Assembly: GCA_964035545.1 (NCBI GenBank) | Contig: CAXIUT010000230.1 | Span: forward strand, 930,001 to 994,000 | Direction: 5' to 3' | Length of the DNA: 64,000 nucleotides | From: Bugula neritina | Lineage: Eukaryota > Bryozoa > Gymnolaemata > Cheilostomatida > Bugulidae | Part shown: one piece after another, positions 1-13,900 of the stretch | Layout of the letters: every line of letters begins with the position of its first letter | Numbering within the stretch: the first letter of the stretch is position 1 | The notes under the pieces: model-generated | The model's input: the letters and a program-made list of their open reading frames with translations, nothing else | Databases searched by the model: none | What the model was told of the DNA's origin: nothing | Program-made: the position numbers and the translations under genes

Positions 1-390
1 CATACTGAAACACACTGTGACACACTGAAATACACTACAACATACTGCAACATACTGAAATACACTGGAACATATTGAAATACACTGCGACACATTGAAA
101 CATACTGCAACATACTGAAATATACTGCAAGATACCGCAACATACTGAAACAGACTGTGACATACTGAAATACACTGCAACATACTGCAAGATACCGCAA
201 CCTACTGAAATACACTGTAACATATTGAAATACACTGCATCATACTGCAACATACTGAATTACACTGGAACATATTGATATACACTGCAACACATTGAAA
301 TATACTACAACACACTGAAACATACGGCAATATACCAAAATATACTGCGATACCTTGAAAAATACTGCAACATACTGAAATATACTGCAA

Positions 391-399
391 GTGGTGCAA
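391..399. repeat. Solitary GTGGTGCAA nonamer, representative
   Basis: The first of roughly a hundred GTGGTGCAA units (hand count). Some follow a CATACGAAT-like nonamer one decamer earlier, others stand alone as here. The sequence before it is always a GCAA- or TCAA-ending decamer, giving CAAGTGGTGCAAC. It is the only common unit that lacks the ACTG core. Confidence 0.85.
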
Positions 400-1140
400 C
401 ATACTGAAATACACTGTGACATACTGAAATACACTGCAACATACTGCAAGATACTGCAACATACTGAAATATTGTGCGACACATTGAAATATACTGCAAC
501 ATATTGAAATATACTGTAACATACTGCAACATACGGCAGCATACCGAAATATACTGCGACACCTTGAAAAATACTGCAACATACTGAAATATACTGCAAG
601 TGGTGCAACATACTGAAATACACTGTGACATACTGAAATACACTGCAACATACTGCAAGATACTGCAACGTACGGAAATACAGTGTAACTTATTGAATTA
701 CACTGCATCATACTGCAACATACTGAGATACACTGGAACATATTGATAAACACTGCAACACATTGAAATATACTGCAACACACTGAACCATATGGCAACA
801 TACCGAAATTTGCTGCGACACACTGAAAAATACTGCAACATACGAATTATACTTCAAGTGGTGCAACATTCTGAAATACAATGTGACACACTGAAATACA
901 CTGCAACATACTGCAACATACTGCAACATACTGAAATATTGTGCGACACATTGAAATATACTGCAACATATTGAAATATACTGTAACATACTGCAACATA
1001 CTAAAATACACTGCAACATACTGAAATACATTGCAATACATTAAAATATACTGCGACATACTGAAACATACTGCAACATGCTGAAATATACTGCAACATA
1101 CTGAAATACACTATAACATATTGAAATATACTGCAACATA

Positions 1141-1330
1141 CTGAATTACACTCTAACATACTGAAATATGCTGTAGCATACTGAAATACACTGCAACACA
1201 CTGAAGTATACTGTAATACACTGAAATGTAATGCAACATACTGAATTATACTGCAACATAGTGCAACATACTGAAATACACTGTGACACACTGAAATACA
1301 CTGAAACATAATGCAACATACTGCAACATA
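1141..1330. repeat. CTGTAGCAT module, the most frequent sub-unit landmark, representative
   Basis: A run of about 19 decamers with a fixed order of rare variants: CACTCTAACA, ATGCTGTAGC, CTGAAGTATA, AAATGTAATGC, ACATAGTGC. I find it about 41 times, near 1.2, 3.0, 5.1, 7.2, 7.7, 8.6, 9.9, 11.9, 14.1, 14.5, 15.5, 16.5, 17.2, 18.5, 21.7, 23.2, 24.2, 25.1, 26.3, 29.1, 30.7, 31.7, 32.5, 33.7, 36.2, 37.8, 39.4, 41.8, 43.4, 44.5, 46.2, 47.4, 49.0, 50.2, 52.4, 54.1, 55.3, 57.0, 58.2, 59.9 and 61.6 kb. Two continuations occur after ACATAGTGC: CACTGTGACACAC or CACTACAACATAC. Variants include TGTAGTATA (47.4, 55.3 and 58.2 kb) and CAGTATAACA (3.0 and 9.9 kb). Confidence 0.83.
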
Positions 1331-2713
1331 CTGAAATACACTGTAACATATCGAAATACACTGCAACATACTACAACATACTGCAACACACTGAAATACA
1401 CCGTAACATATCGAAATACACTGCAACATACTGCAACATACTGAAATACACTGTAACATATTGAATTACACTGCATCATACTGCAACATACTGAAAAACA
1501 CTGGAACATATTAATATACACTGCAACTCTTTAAAATATACTGCAACACACTGCAACATACGGCAGCATACCGAAATATACTGCGACACCTTGAAAAATA
1601 CTGCAACATACTGAGATATACTGCAAGTGGTGCAACATACTGAAATACACTGTGACATACTGAAATACACTGCAACATACTGCAAGATACTGCAACGTAC
1701 GGAAATACAGTGTAACTTATTGAATTACACTGCATCATACTGCAACATACTGAGATACACTGGAACATATTGATATACACTGCAACACATTGAAATATAC
1801 TGCAACACACTGAACCATATGGCAACATACCGAAATTTACTGCGACACACTGAAAAATACTGCAACATATTGAAATATACTGTAACATACTGCAACATAC
1901 TAAATTACACTGCAACACATTAAAATATACTGCAACATACTGAAACATACTGCAACATACTGAAATATTTTGCGACGCAATAAAATATACTGCAACATAT
2001 TGAAATATACTGTAGCATACTGCAACATACTAAAATACACTGCAACACATTAAAACATACTGCAACATACTGAAACATACTGCAACATACTGAAATACAC
2101 TGTGACACACTGAAATACACTACAACATACTGCAACATACTTAAATACACTGGAACATATTGAAATACACTGCGACACATTGAAACATACTGCAACATAC
2201 TGAAATATACTGCAAAATACTGCAACATACTGAAACAGACTGTGACATACTGAAATACACTGCAACATACTGCAAGATACCGCAACCTACTGAAATACAC
2301 TGTAACATATTGAAATACACTGCATCATACTGCAACATACTGAGATACACTGGAACATAATGATATACACTGCAACGCATTGAAATATACTGCATCACAC
2401 TGAACCATATGCCAACATACCGAAATATACTGCGACACCTTGAAAAATACTGCAACATCCGAAATATACTGCAAGTGGTGCAACATACTGAAATACACTG
2501 TCACATACTGAAATACACTGCAACATACTGCAAGATACTGCAACATACTGAAATACACTGTAACATATTGAAATACACTGCATCATACTGCAACATACTG
2601 AGATACACTGGAACATAATGATATACACTGCAACGCATTGAAATATACTGCATCACACTGAATTATATGGCAACATACCAAAATTTACTGCGACACACTG
2701 AAAAATACTGCAA

Positions 2714-2741
2714 CATACGAATTATACTTCAAGTGGTGCAA
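2714..2741. repeat. 28-bp paired-nonamer module (9 + 10 + 9), representative
   Basis: CATACGAAT, then TATACTTCAA, then GTGGTGCAA. The two 9-bp units shift the decamer lattice by two bases. The same trio recurs tens of times. The first nonamer exists in alleles that mark HOR families: CATACAAAT (16,147; 23,907; 31,399), CATATGAAT (35,829; 41,457) and CATACGAAC (18,152; 26,022; 33,404; 49,876; 61,246). No function is known to me. Confidence 0.85.
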
Positions 2742-2865
2742 CATACTGAAATACAATGTGACATACTGAAATACACTGCAACATACTGCAACACACTAAA
2801 AAATTGTGCGACACATTGAAATAGACTGCAACATATTGAAATATACTGTAACATACTGCAACATA

Positions 2866-3876
2866 CTAAAATACACTGCAACATACTGAAATATATTGCA
2901 ACACATTAAAGTATACTGCGACATACTGAAACATACTGCAACATGCTGAAATATACTGTAACATACTGAAATACACTATAACATATTGAAATATACTGCA
3001 ACATACTGAATTACAGTATAACATACTGAAATATGCTGTAGCATACTGAAATACACTGCAACACACTGAAGTATACTGTAATACACTGAAATGTAATGCA
3101 ACATACTGAATTATACTGCAACATAGTGCAACATACTGAAATACACTGTGACACACTGAAATACACTGAAACATAATGCAACATACTGCAACATACTGAA
3201 ATACACTGTAACATACTGCAACATACTGCAACATACTGAAATACACCGTAACATATCGAAATACACTGCAACATACTGCAACATACTGAAATGCACCGGA
3301 ACATAATGGAATACCCTGCAACACATTGAAATATACTGCAACAGACTGAAACATACTGCAACATACTGAAATGTAATGTAATATACAGAAATATACTGTA
3401 ACATACTGAAATATACTGTAACAGACTGAAATATACTCTAACATACCGAAATACACTGTAACATACTGAAATATACTGCAACATACTGCAACATACTGAA
3501 TTACACCTGAACATAATGAAATACACTGCAACACATCGAAATATACTGCAACATATCGAAATGAATGGTAAACTAGTGTAATATACTGTAACATAATGAA
3601 ACATACCGAAACATACTGCAAAGTATTAAAGCATAGTGTAACACACTGAAATATACGGCAACATACCGAAATATACTGCAACACGTTGAAAAATATTGCA
3701 ACATACTGAAATATACTGCAACATACTGCAACATACTGAAATACACTGCAACACATTAAAATATACTGCAACATACTGAAACATACTGCAACATACTGAA
3801 ATATTGTGCGACACAATAAAATATACTGCAACATATTGTAATATACTGTAACATACTGCAACATACTAAAATACAC
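2866..3876 (-). other. Longest open frame (336 codons), judged non-coding
   Basis: The conceptual product is only a degenerate 10-residue repeat of the type MLQYVAVYFS / VLQCISVCCS, rich in Cys, Val, Tyr and Gln, with no recognisable domain. Reverse-complement decamers contain no TAA, TAG or TGA in any frame, so long open frames are expected on this strand by composition. All three - frames are open over much of the window with the same peptide out of phase. The identical twin at 9,687-10,697 reflects the 6.8-kb duplication. I see no ribosomal or splice context or unique terminal sequence. Confidence 0.1.
3541..3580. repeat. ACTAGT landmark, long form, representative
   Basis: The units TGAATGGTAA and ACTAGTGTAA are among the most divergent decamers, and they give the only ACTAGT hexamers I found. 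The long form has ATATCGAAATGAATGG before it: 3,572; 10,393; 17,025; 19,449; 24,895; 27,319; 32,277; 34,701; 40,329; 51,163; 62,543. The two family I copies also have CACATCGAAATA upstream where the others have CACATTGAAATA. Confidence 0.85.
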
Positions 3877-6499
3877 TGCAACACATTAAAATATACTGCA
3901 ACATACTGAAACATACTGCAACATACTGAAACACACTGTGACACACTGAAATACACTACAACATACTGCAACATACTGAAATACACTGGAACATATTGAA
4001 ATACACTGCGACACATTGAAACATACTGCAACATACTGAAATATACTGCAAGATACCGCAACATACTGAAACAGACTGTGACATACTGAAATACACTGCA
4101 ACATACTGCAAGATACCGCAACCTACTGAAATACACTGTAACATATTGAAATACACTGCATCATACTGCAACATACTGAATTACACTGGAACATATTGAT
4201 ATACACTGCAACACATTGAAATAAACTGCAACACACTGAAACATACGGCAATATACCAAAATATACTGCGATACCTTGAAAAATACTGCAACATACTGAA
4301 ATATACTGCAAGTGGTGCAACATACTGAAATACACTGTGACATACTGAAATACACTGCAACATACTGCAAGATACTGCAACATACTGAAATATTGTGCGA
4401 CACATTGAAATATACTGCAACATATTGAAATATACTGTAACATACTGCAACATACGGCAGCATACCGAAATATACTGCGACACCTTGAAAAATACTGCAA
4501 CATACTGAAATATACTGCAAGTGGTGCAACATACTGAAATACACTGTGACATACTGAAATACACTGCAACATACTGCAAGATACTGCAACGTACGGAAAT
4601 ACAGTGTAACTTATTGAATTACACTGCATCATACTGCAACATACTGAGATACACTGGAACATATTGATAAACACTGCAACACATTGAAATATACTGCAAC
4701 ACACTGAACCATATGGCAACATACCGAAATTTGCTGCGACACACTGAAAAATACTGCAACATACGAATTATACTTCAAGTGGTGCAACATTCTGAAATAC
4801 AATGTGACACACTGAAATACACTGCAACATACTGCAACATACTGCAACATACTGAAATATTGTGCGACACATTGAAATATACTGCAACATATTGAAATAT
4901 ACTGTAACATACTGCAACATACTAAAATACACTGCAACATACTGAAATACATTGCAATACATTAAAATATACTGCGACATACTGAAACATACTGCAACAT
5001 GCTGAAATATACTGCAACATACTGAAATACACTATAACATATTGAAATATACTGCAACATACTGAATTACACTCTAACATACTGAAATATGCTGTAGCAT
5101 ACTGAAATACACTGCAACACACTGAAGTATACTGTAATACACTGAAATGTAATGCAACATACTGAATTATACTGCAACATAGTGCAACATACTGAAATAC
5201 ACTGTGACACACTGAAATACACTGAAACATAATGCAACATACTGCAACATACTGAAATACACTGTAACATATCGAAATACACTGCAACATACTACAACAT
5301 ACTGCAACACACTGAAATACACCGTAACATATCGAAATACACTGCAACATACTGCAACATACTGAAATACACTGTAACATATTGAATTACACTGCATCAT
5401 ACTGCAACATACTGAAAAACACTGGAACATATTAATATACACTGCAACTCTTTAAAATATACTGCAACACACTGCAACATACGGCAGCATACCGAAATAT
5501 ACTGCGACACCTTGAAAAATACTGCAACATACTGAGATATACTGCAAGTGGTGCAACATACTGAAATACACTGTGACATACTGAAATACACTGCAACATA
5601 CTGCAAGATACTGCAACGTACGGAAATACAGTGTAACTTATTGAATTACACTGCATCATACTGCAACATACTGAGATACACTGGAACATATTGATATACA
5701 CTGCAACACATTGAAATATACTGCAACACACTGAACCATATGGCAACATACCGAAATTTACTGCGACACACTGAAAAATACTGCAACATATTGAAATATA
5801 CTGTAACATACTGCAACATACTAAATTACACTGCAACACATTAAAATATACTGCAACATACTGAAACATACTGCAACATACTGAAATATTTTGCGACGCA
5901 ATAAAATATACTGCAACATATTGAAATATACTGTAGCATACTGCAACATACTAAAATACACTGCAACACATTAAAACATACTGCAACATACTGAAACATA
6001 CTGCAACATACTGAAATACACTGTGACACACTGAAATACACTACAACATACTGCAACATACTTAAATACACTGGAACATATTGAAATACACTGCGACACA
6101 TTGAAACATACTGCAACATACTGAAATATACTGCAAAATACTGCAACATACTGAAACAGACTGTGACATACTGAAATACACTGCAACATACTGCAAGATA
6201 CCGCAACCTACTGAAATACACTGTAACATATTGAAATACACTGCATCATACTGCAACATACTGAATTACACTGGAACATATTGATATACACTGCAACACA
6301 TTTAAATATACTGCAACACACTGAAACATACGGCAATATACCAAAATATACTGCGACACCTTGAAAAATACTGCAACATCCGAAATATACTGCAAGTGGT
6401 GCAACATACTGAAATACACTGTGACATACTGAAATAGACTGCAACATACTGCAAGATACTGCAACCTACGGAAATACAGTGTAACTTATTGAATTACAC

Positions 6500-7055
6500 T
6501 GCATCATACTGCAACATACTGAGATACACTGGAACATATTGATATACACTGCAACACATTGAAATATACTGCATCACACTGAATTATATGGCAACATACC
6601 AAAATTTACTGCGACACACTGAAAAATACTGCAACATACGAATTATACTTCAAGTGGTGCAACATACTGAAATACAATGTGACACACTGAAATACACTGC
6701 AACATACTGCAACATACTGCAACATACTGAAATATTGTGCGACACATTGAAATATACTGCAGCATATTGAAATATACTGCAAAATACTGCAACATACTGA
6801 ATTACACTGGAACATATTGATATACACTGCAACACATTGAAATATACTGCAACACACTGAACAATATGGCAACATACCGAAATTTACTGCGACACACTGA
6901 AAAATACTGCAACATACGAATTATACTTCAAGTGGTGCAACATACTGAAATACAATGTGACACACTGAAATACACTGCAACATACTGCAACATACTGCAA
7001 CATACTGAAATATTGTGCGACACATTGAAACATACTGCAACGTATTGAAATATAC
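6500..7055. repeat. 278-bp tandem duplication inside copy I-A
   Basis: About 6,500-6,777 and 6,778-7,055 match at offset 278, which is 26 decamers plus two nonamers; each half has one CATACGAAT and one GTGGTGCAA. The halves differ at single bases, for example GAATTATATGG (6,581) versus GAACAATATGG (6,859). Confidence 0.8.
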
Positions 7056-7089
7056 TGTAACATACTGCAACATACTGAAATACACTGCA

Positions 7090-7905
7090 ACATACTGAAA
7101 TACATTGCAACACATTAAAATATACTGCGACATACTGAAACATACTGCAACATGCTGAAATATACTGCAACATACGAAATACACTATCACATATTGAAAT
7201 ACACTGCAACATACTGAATTACACTCTAACATACTGAAATATGCTGTAGCATACTGAAATACACTGCAACACACTGAAGTATACTGTAATACACTGAAAT
7301 GTAATGCAACATACTGAATTATACTGCAACATAGTGCAACATACTGAAATACACTGTGAGACACTGAAATACACTGAAACATAATGCAACATACTGCAAC
7401 GTACTGAAATACACTGTAACATATCGAAATACACTGCAACATACTGCAACATACTGCAACACACTGAAATACACCGTAACATATCGAAATACACTGCAAC
7501 ATACTGCAACATACTGAAAAACACTGCAACATACTGAAATACATTGCAACACATTAAAATATACTGCGACATACTGAAACATACTGCAACATGCTGAAAT
7601 ATACTGCAACATACTGAAATACACTATCACATATTGAAATACACTGCAACATACTGAATTACACTCTAACATACTGAAATATGCTGTAGCATACTGAAAT
7701 ACACTGCAACACACTGAAGTATACTGTAATACACTGAAATGTAATGCAACATACTGAATTATACTGCAACATAGTGCAACATACTGAAATACACTGTGAG
7801 ACACTGAAATACACTGAAACATAATGCAACATACTGCAACGTACTGAAATACACTGTAACATATCGAAATACACTGCAACATACTGCAACATACTGCAAC
7901 ACACT
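7090..7905. repeat. 439/440-bp tandem duplication inside copy I-A
   Basis: 7,090-7,465 matches 7,529-7,905. The offset is 439 up to the nonamer CATACGAAA at 7,171 and 440 after it: the first half has this 9-bp unit where the second half has a normal decamer (CATACTGAAA). It is a clean local example of how a 9-bp unit shifts the lattice by one base. Confidence 0.82.
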
Positions 7906-10900
7906 GCAACATACTGCAAGATACTGCAACATACTGAAATATTGTGCGACACATTGAAATATACTGCAACATATTGAAATATACTGTAACATACTGCAAC
8001 ATACGGCAGCATACCGAAATATACTGCGACACCTTGAAAAATACTGCAACATACTGAAATATACTGCAAGTGGTGCAACATACTGAAATACACTGTGACA
8101 TACTGAAATACACTGCAACATACTGCAAGATACTGCAACGTACGGAAATACAGTGTAACTTATTGAATTACACTGCATCATACTGCAACATACTGAGATA
8201 CACTGGAACATATTGATAAACACTGCAACACATTGAAATATACTGCAACACACTGAACCATATGGCAACATACCGAAATTTGCTGCGACACACTGAAAAA
8301 TACTGCAACATACGAATTATACTTCAAGTGGTGCAACATTCTGAAATACAATGTGACACACTGAAATACACTGCAACATACTGCAACATACTGCAACATA
8401 CTGAAATATTGTGCGACACATTGAAATATACTGCAACATATTGAAATATACTGTAACATACTGCAACATACTAAAATACACTGCAACATACTGAAATACA
8501 TTGCAATACATTAAAATATACTGCGACATACTGAAACATACTGCAACATGCTGAAATATACTGCAACATACTGAAATACACTATAACATATTGAAATATA
8601 CTGCAACATACTGAATTACACTCTAACATACTGAAATATGCTGTAGCATACTGAAATACACTGCAACACACTGAAGTATACTGTAATACACTGAAATGTA
8701 ATGCAACATACTGAATTATACTGCAACATAGTGCAACATACTGAAATACACTGTGACACACTGAAATACACTGAAACATAATGCAACATACTGCAACATA
8801 CTGAAATACACTGTAACATATCGAAATACACTGCAACATACTACAACATACTGCAACACACTGAAATACACCGTAACATATCGAAATACACTGCAACATA
8901 CTGCAACATACTGAAATACACTGTGACACACTGAAATACACTACAACATACTGCAACATACTTAAATACACTGGAACATATTGAAATACACTGCGACACA
9001 TTGAAACATACTGCAACATACTGAAATATACTGCAAAATACTGCAACATACTGAAACAGACTGTAACATACTGAAATACACTGCAACATACTGCAAGATA
9101 CCGCAACCTACTGAAATACACTGTAACATATTGAAATACACTGCATCATACTGCAACATACTGAATTACACTGGAACATATTGATATACACTGCAACACA
9201 TTTAAATATACTGCAACACACTGAAACATACGGCAATATACCAAAATATACTGCGACACCTTGAAAAATACTGCAACATCCGAAATATACTGCAAGTGGT
9301 GCAACATACTGAAATACACTGTCACATACTGAAATACACTGCAACATACTGCAAGATACTGCAACGTACGGAAATACAGTGTAACTTATTGAATTACACT
9401 GCATCATACTGCAACATACTGAGATACACTGGAACATAATGATATACACTGCAACACATTGAAATATACTGCATCACACTGAATTATATGGCAACATACC
9501 AAAATTTACTGCGACACACTGAAAAATACTGCAACATACGAATTATACTTCAAGTGGTGCAACATACTGAAATACAATGTGACATACTGAAATACACTGC
9601 AACATACTGCAACACACTAAAAAATTGTGCGACACATTGAAATAGACTGCAACATATTGAAATATACTGTAACATACTGCAACATACTAAAATACACTGC
9701 AACATACTGAAATATATTGCAACACATTAAAATATACTGCGACATACTGAAACATACTGCAACATGCTGAAATATACTGTAACATACTGAAATACACTAT
9801 AACATATTGAAATATACTGCAACATACTGAATTACAGTATAACATACTGAAATATGCTGTAGCATACTGAAATACACTGCAACACACTGAAGTATACTGT
9901 AATACACTGAAATGTAATGCAACATACTGAATTATACTGCAACATAGTGCAACATACTGAAATACACTGTGACACACTGAAATACACTGAAACATAATGC
10001 AACATACTGCAACATACTGAAATACACTGTAACATACTGCAACATACTGCAACATACTGAAATACACCGTAACATATCGAAATACACTGCAACATACTGC
10101 AACATACTGAAATGCACCGGAACATAATGGAATACCCTGCAACACATTGAAATATACTGCAACAGACTGAAACATACTGCAACATACTGAAATGTAATGT
10201 AATATACAGAAATATACTGTAACATACTGAAATATACTGTAACAGACTGAAATATACTCTAACATACCGAAATACACTGTAACATACTGAAATATACTGC
10301 AACATACTGCAACATACTGAATTACACCTGAACATAATGAAATACACTGCAACACATCGAAATATACTGCAACATATCGAAATGAATGGTAAACTAGTGT
10401 AATATACTGTAACATAATGAAACATACCGAAACATACTGCAAAGTATTAAAGCATAGTGTAACACACTGAAATATACGGCAACATACCGAAATATACTGC
10501 AACACGTTGAAAAATATTGCAACATACTGAAATATACTGCAACATACTGCAACATACTGAAATACACTGCAACACATTAAAATATACTGCAACATACTGA
10601 AACATACTGCAACATACTGAAATATTGTGCGACACAATAAAATATACTGCAACATATTGTAATATACTGTAACATACTGCAACATACTAAAATACACTGC
10701 AACACATTAAAATATACTGCAACATACTGAAACATACTGCAACATACTGAAACACACTGTGACACACTGAAATACACTACAACATACTGCAACATACTGA
10801 AATACACTGGAACATATTGAAATACACTGCGACACATTGAAACATACTGCAACATACTGAAATATACTGCAAGATACCGCAACATACTGAAACAGACTGT

Positions 10901-13320
10901 GACATACTGAAATACACTGCAACATACTGCAAGATACCGCAACCTACTGAAATACACTGTAACATATTGAAATACACTGCATCATACTGCAACATACTGA
11001 ATTACACTGGAACATATTGATATACACTGCAACACATTGAAATATACTGCAACACACTGAAACATACGGCAATATACCAAAATATACTGCGATACCTTGA
11101 AAAATACTGCAACATACTGAAATATACTGCAAGTGGTGCAACATACTGAAATACACTGTGACATACTGAAATACACTGCAACATACTGCAAGATACTGCA
11201 ACATACTGAAATATTGTGCGACACATTGAAATATACTGCAACATATTGAAATATACTGTAACATACTGCAACATACGGCAGCATACCGAAATATACTGCG
11301 ACACCTTGAAAAATACTGCAACATACTGAAATATACTGCAAGTGGTGCAACATACTGAAATACACTGTGACATACTGAAATACACTGCAACATACTGCAA
11401 GATACTGCAACGTACAGAAATACAGTGTAACTTATTGAATTACACTGCATCATACTGCAACATACTGAGATACACTGGAACATATTGATAAACACTGCAA
11501 CACATTGAAATATACTGCAACACACTGAACCATATGGCAACATACCGAAATTTGCTGCGACACACTGAAAAATACTGCAACATACGAATTATACTTCAAG
11601 TGGTGCAACATTCTGAAATACAATGTGACACACTGAAATACACTGCAACATACTGCAACATACTGCAACATACTGAAATATTGTGCGACACATTGAAATA
11701 TACTGCAACATATTGAAATATACTGTAACATACTGCAACATACTAAAATACACTGCAACATACTGAAATACATTGCAATACATTAAAATATACTGCGACA
11801 TACTGAAACATACTGCAACATGCTGAAATATACTGCAACATACTGAAATACACTATAACATATTGAAATATACTGCAACATACTGAATTACACTCTAACA
11901 TACTGAAATATGCTGTAGCATACTGAAATACACTGCAACACACTGAAGTATACTGTAATACACTGAAATGTAATGCAACATACTGAATTATACTGCAACA
12001 TAGTGCAACATACTGAAATACACTGTGACACACTGAAATACACTGAAACATAATGCAACATACTGCAACATACTGAAATACACTGTAACATATCGAAATA
12101 CACTGCAACATACTACAACATACTGCAACACACTGAAATACACCGTAACATATCGAAATACACTGCAACATACTGCAACATACTGAAATACACTGTAACA
12201 TATTGAATTACACTGCATCATACTGCAACATACTGAAAAACACTGGAACATATTAATATACACTGCAACTCTTTAAAATATACTGCAACACACTGCAACA
12301 TACGGCAGCATACCGAAATATACTGCGACACCTTGAAAAATACTGCAACATACTGAGATATACTGCAAGTGGTGCAACATACTGAAATACACTGTGACAT
12401 ACTGAAATACACTGCAACATACTGCAAGATACTGCAACGTACGGAAATACAGTGTAACTTATTGAATTACACTGCATCATACTGCAACATACTGAGATAC
12501 ACTGGAACATATTGATATACACTGCAACACATTGAAATATACTGCAACACACTGAACCATATGGCAACATACCGAAATTTACTGCGACACACTGAAAAAT
12601 ACTGCAACATATTGAAATATACTGTAACATACTGCAACATACTAAATTACACTGCAACACATTAAAATATACTGCAACATACTGAAACATACTGCAACAT
12701 ACTGAAATATTTTGCGACGCAATAAAATATACTGCAACATATTGAAATATACTGTAGCATACTGCGACATACTAAAATACACTGCAACACATTAAAACAT
12801 ACTGCAACATACTGAAACATACTGCAACATACTGAAATACACTGTGACACACTGAAATACACTACAACATACTGCAACATACTTAAATACACTGGAACAT
12901 ATTGAAATACACTGCGACACATTGAAACATACTGCAACATACTGAAATATACTGCAAAATACTGCAACATACTGAAACAGACTGTGACATACTGAAATAC
13001 ACTGCAACATACTGCAAGATACCGCAACCTACTGAAATACACTGTAACATATTGAAATACACTGCATCATACTGCAACATACTGAATTACACTGGAACAT
13101 ATTGATATACACTGCAACACATTTAAATATACTGCAACACACTGAAACATACGGCAATATAGCAAAATATACTGCGACACCTTGAAAAATACTGCAACAT
13201 CCGAAATATACTGCAAGTGGTGCAACATACTGAAATACACTGTGACATACTGAAATAGACTGCAACATACTGCAAGATACTGCAACCTACGGAAATACAG
13301 TGTAACTTATTGAATTACAC

Positions 13321-13866
13321 TGCATCATACTGCAACATACTGAGATACACTGGAACATATTGATATACACTGCAACACATTGAAATATACTGCATCACAC
13401 TGAATTATATGGCAACATACCAAAATTTACTGCGACACACTGAAAAATACTGCAACATACGAATTATACTTCAAGTGGTGCAACATACTGAAATACAATG
13501 TGACACACTGAAATACACTGCAACATACTGCAACATACTGCAACATACTGAAATATTGTGCGACACATTGAAATATACTGCAGCATATTGAAATATACTG
13601 CAAAATACTGCAACATACTGAATTACACTGGAACATATTGATATACACTGCAACACATTGAAATATACTGCAACACACTGAACAATATGGCAACATACCG
13701 AAATTTACTGCGACACACTGAAAAATACTGCAACATACGAATTATACTTCAAGTGGTGCAACATACTGAAATACAATGTGACACACTGAAATACACTGCA
13801 ACATACTGCAACATACTGAAATATTGTGCGACACATTGAAACATACTGCAACGTATTGAAATATAC
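13321..13866. repeat. 278-bp tandem duplication, copy in I-B
   Basis: The same pair as at 6,500-7,055, carried along in the 6.8-kb duplication. The second half is one decamer shorter (loss near 13,810), so the local duplication predates the HOR duplication and the decamer loss follows it. Confidence 0.8.
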
Positions 13867-13900
13867 TGTAACATACTGCAACATACTGAAATACACTGCA

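Larger units (their letters stand above)
1..2080. repeat. HOR family I, partial leading copy
   Basis: This stretch reappears 3,921 bp downstream (3,922-6,001), and the match continues to about 2,800 versus 6,721. Differences are scattered single bases, for example near 301-310 versus 4,222-4,231. It holds four GTGGTGCAA units (391, about 600, about 860, about 1,627) and one CATACGAAT unit near 842. The offset decomposes as 384 decamers plus 9 nonamers, equal to the number of 9-bp units I count between 1 and 3,921. The left end of the copy lies outside the window. Confidence 0.85.
2081..8901. repeat. HOR family I, 6,821-bp unit, copy A
   Basis: Almost base-for-base repeated at 8,902-15,712. 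It is a mosaic: 2,081-2,800 and 3,922-6,721 are a 3,921-bp-offset pair; 2,801-3,921 carries the ACTAGT landmark (3,572) and has no partner before 9,622; 6,500-7,055 is a 278-bp tandem duplication; 7,090-7,905 is a 440-bp duplication; and 7,905-8,900 matches 4,356-5,351 (offset 3,549). I count 19 nine-bp units, and 665 decamers plus 19 nonamers gives 6,821 exactly. The right edge, near 8,890-8,925, is a junction where sequence like 5,350 meets sequence like 2,080. Confidence 0.9.

Noticed and set aside
401-430. CACTGTG as V(D)J recombination heptamer
   Set aside because: The reverse complement CACAGTG matches the heptamer, but it is a common decamer variant across the array, with no A-rich nonamer at 12 or 23 bp.
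792-974. Recurrent + strand open frame of about 60 codons starting MATYRNLL, present in many copies
   Set aside because: It exists because two 9-bp units shift the CTGAAA stop-bearing phase out of frame for a short distance. It is a by-product of the 28-bp module.
2660-2672. CATATG (in CCATATGGCAAC-type units) as a functional site
   Set aside because: It is a shared point variant of one decamer that travels with the HORs. It is useful as a landmark or restriction site only.
2723-2732. TATA-like strings (TATACT, AATTATAC) as promoters
   Set aside because: They are ordinary units of an A/T-rich repeat occurring thousands of times, with no start site or gene downstream.
2866-3876. 336-codon - strand open frame (and twin at 9,687-10,697; also 325 codons at 61,398-62,375) as a cysteine-rich repeat protein
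   Set aside because: Stop-free composition of the reverse decamer predicts such frames. All three frames are open with the same peptide, unit changes ignore codon position, and no unique domain or signal is present.
8890-8925. HOR junctions as insertion sites of a mobile element
   Set aside because: Both sides are the same satellite in register, with no target-site duplication or foreign sequence. Unequal exchange explains them.
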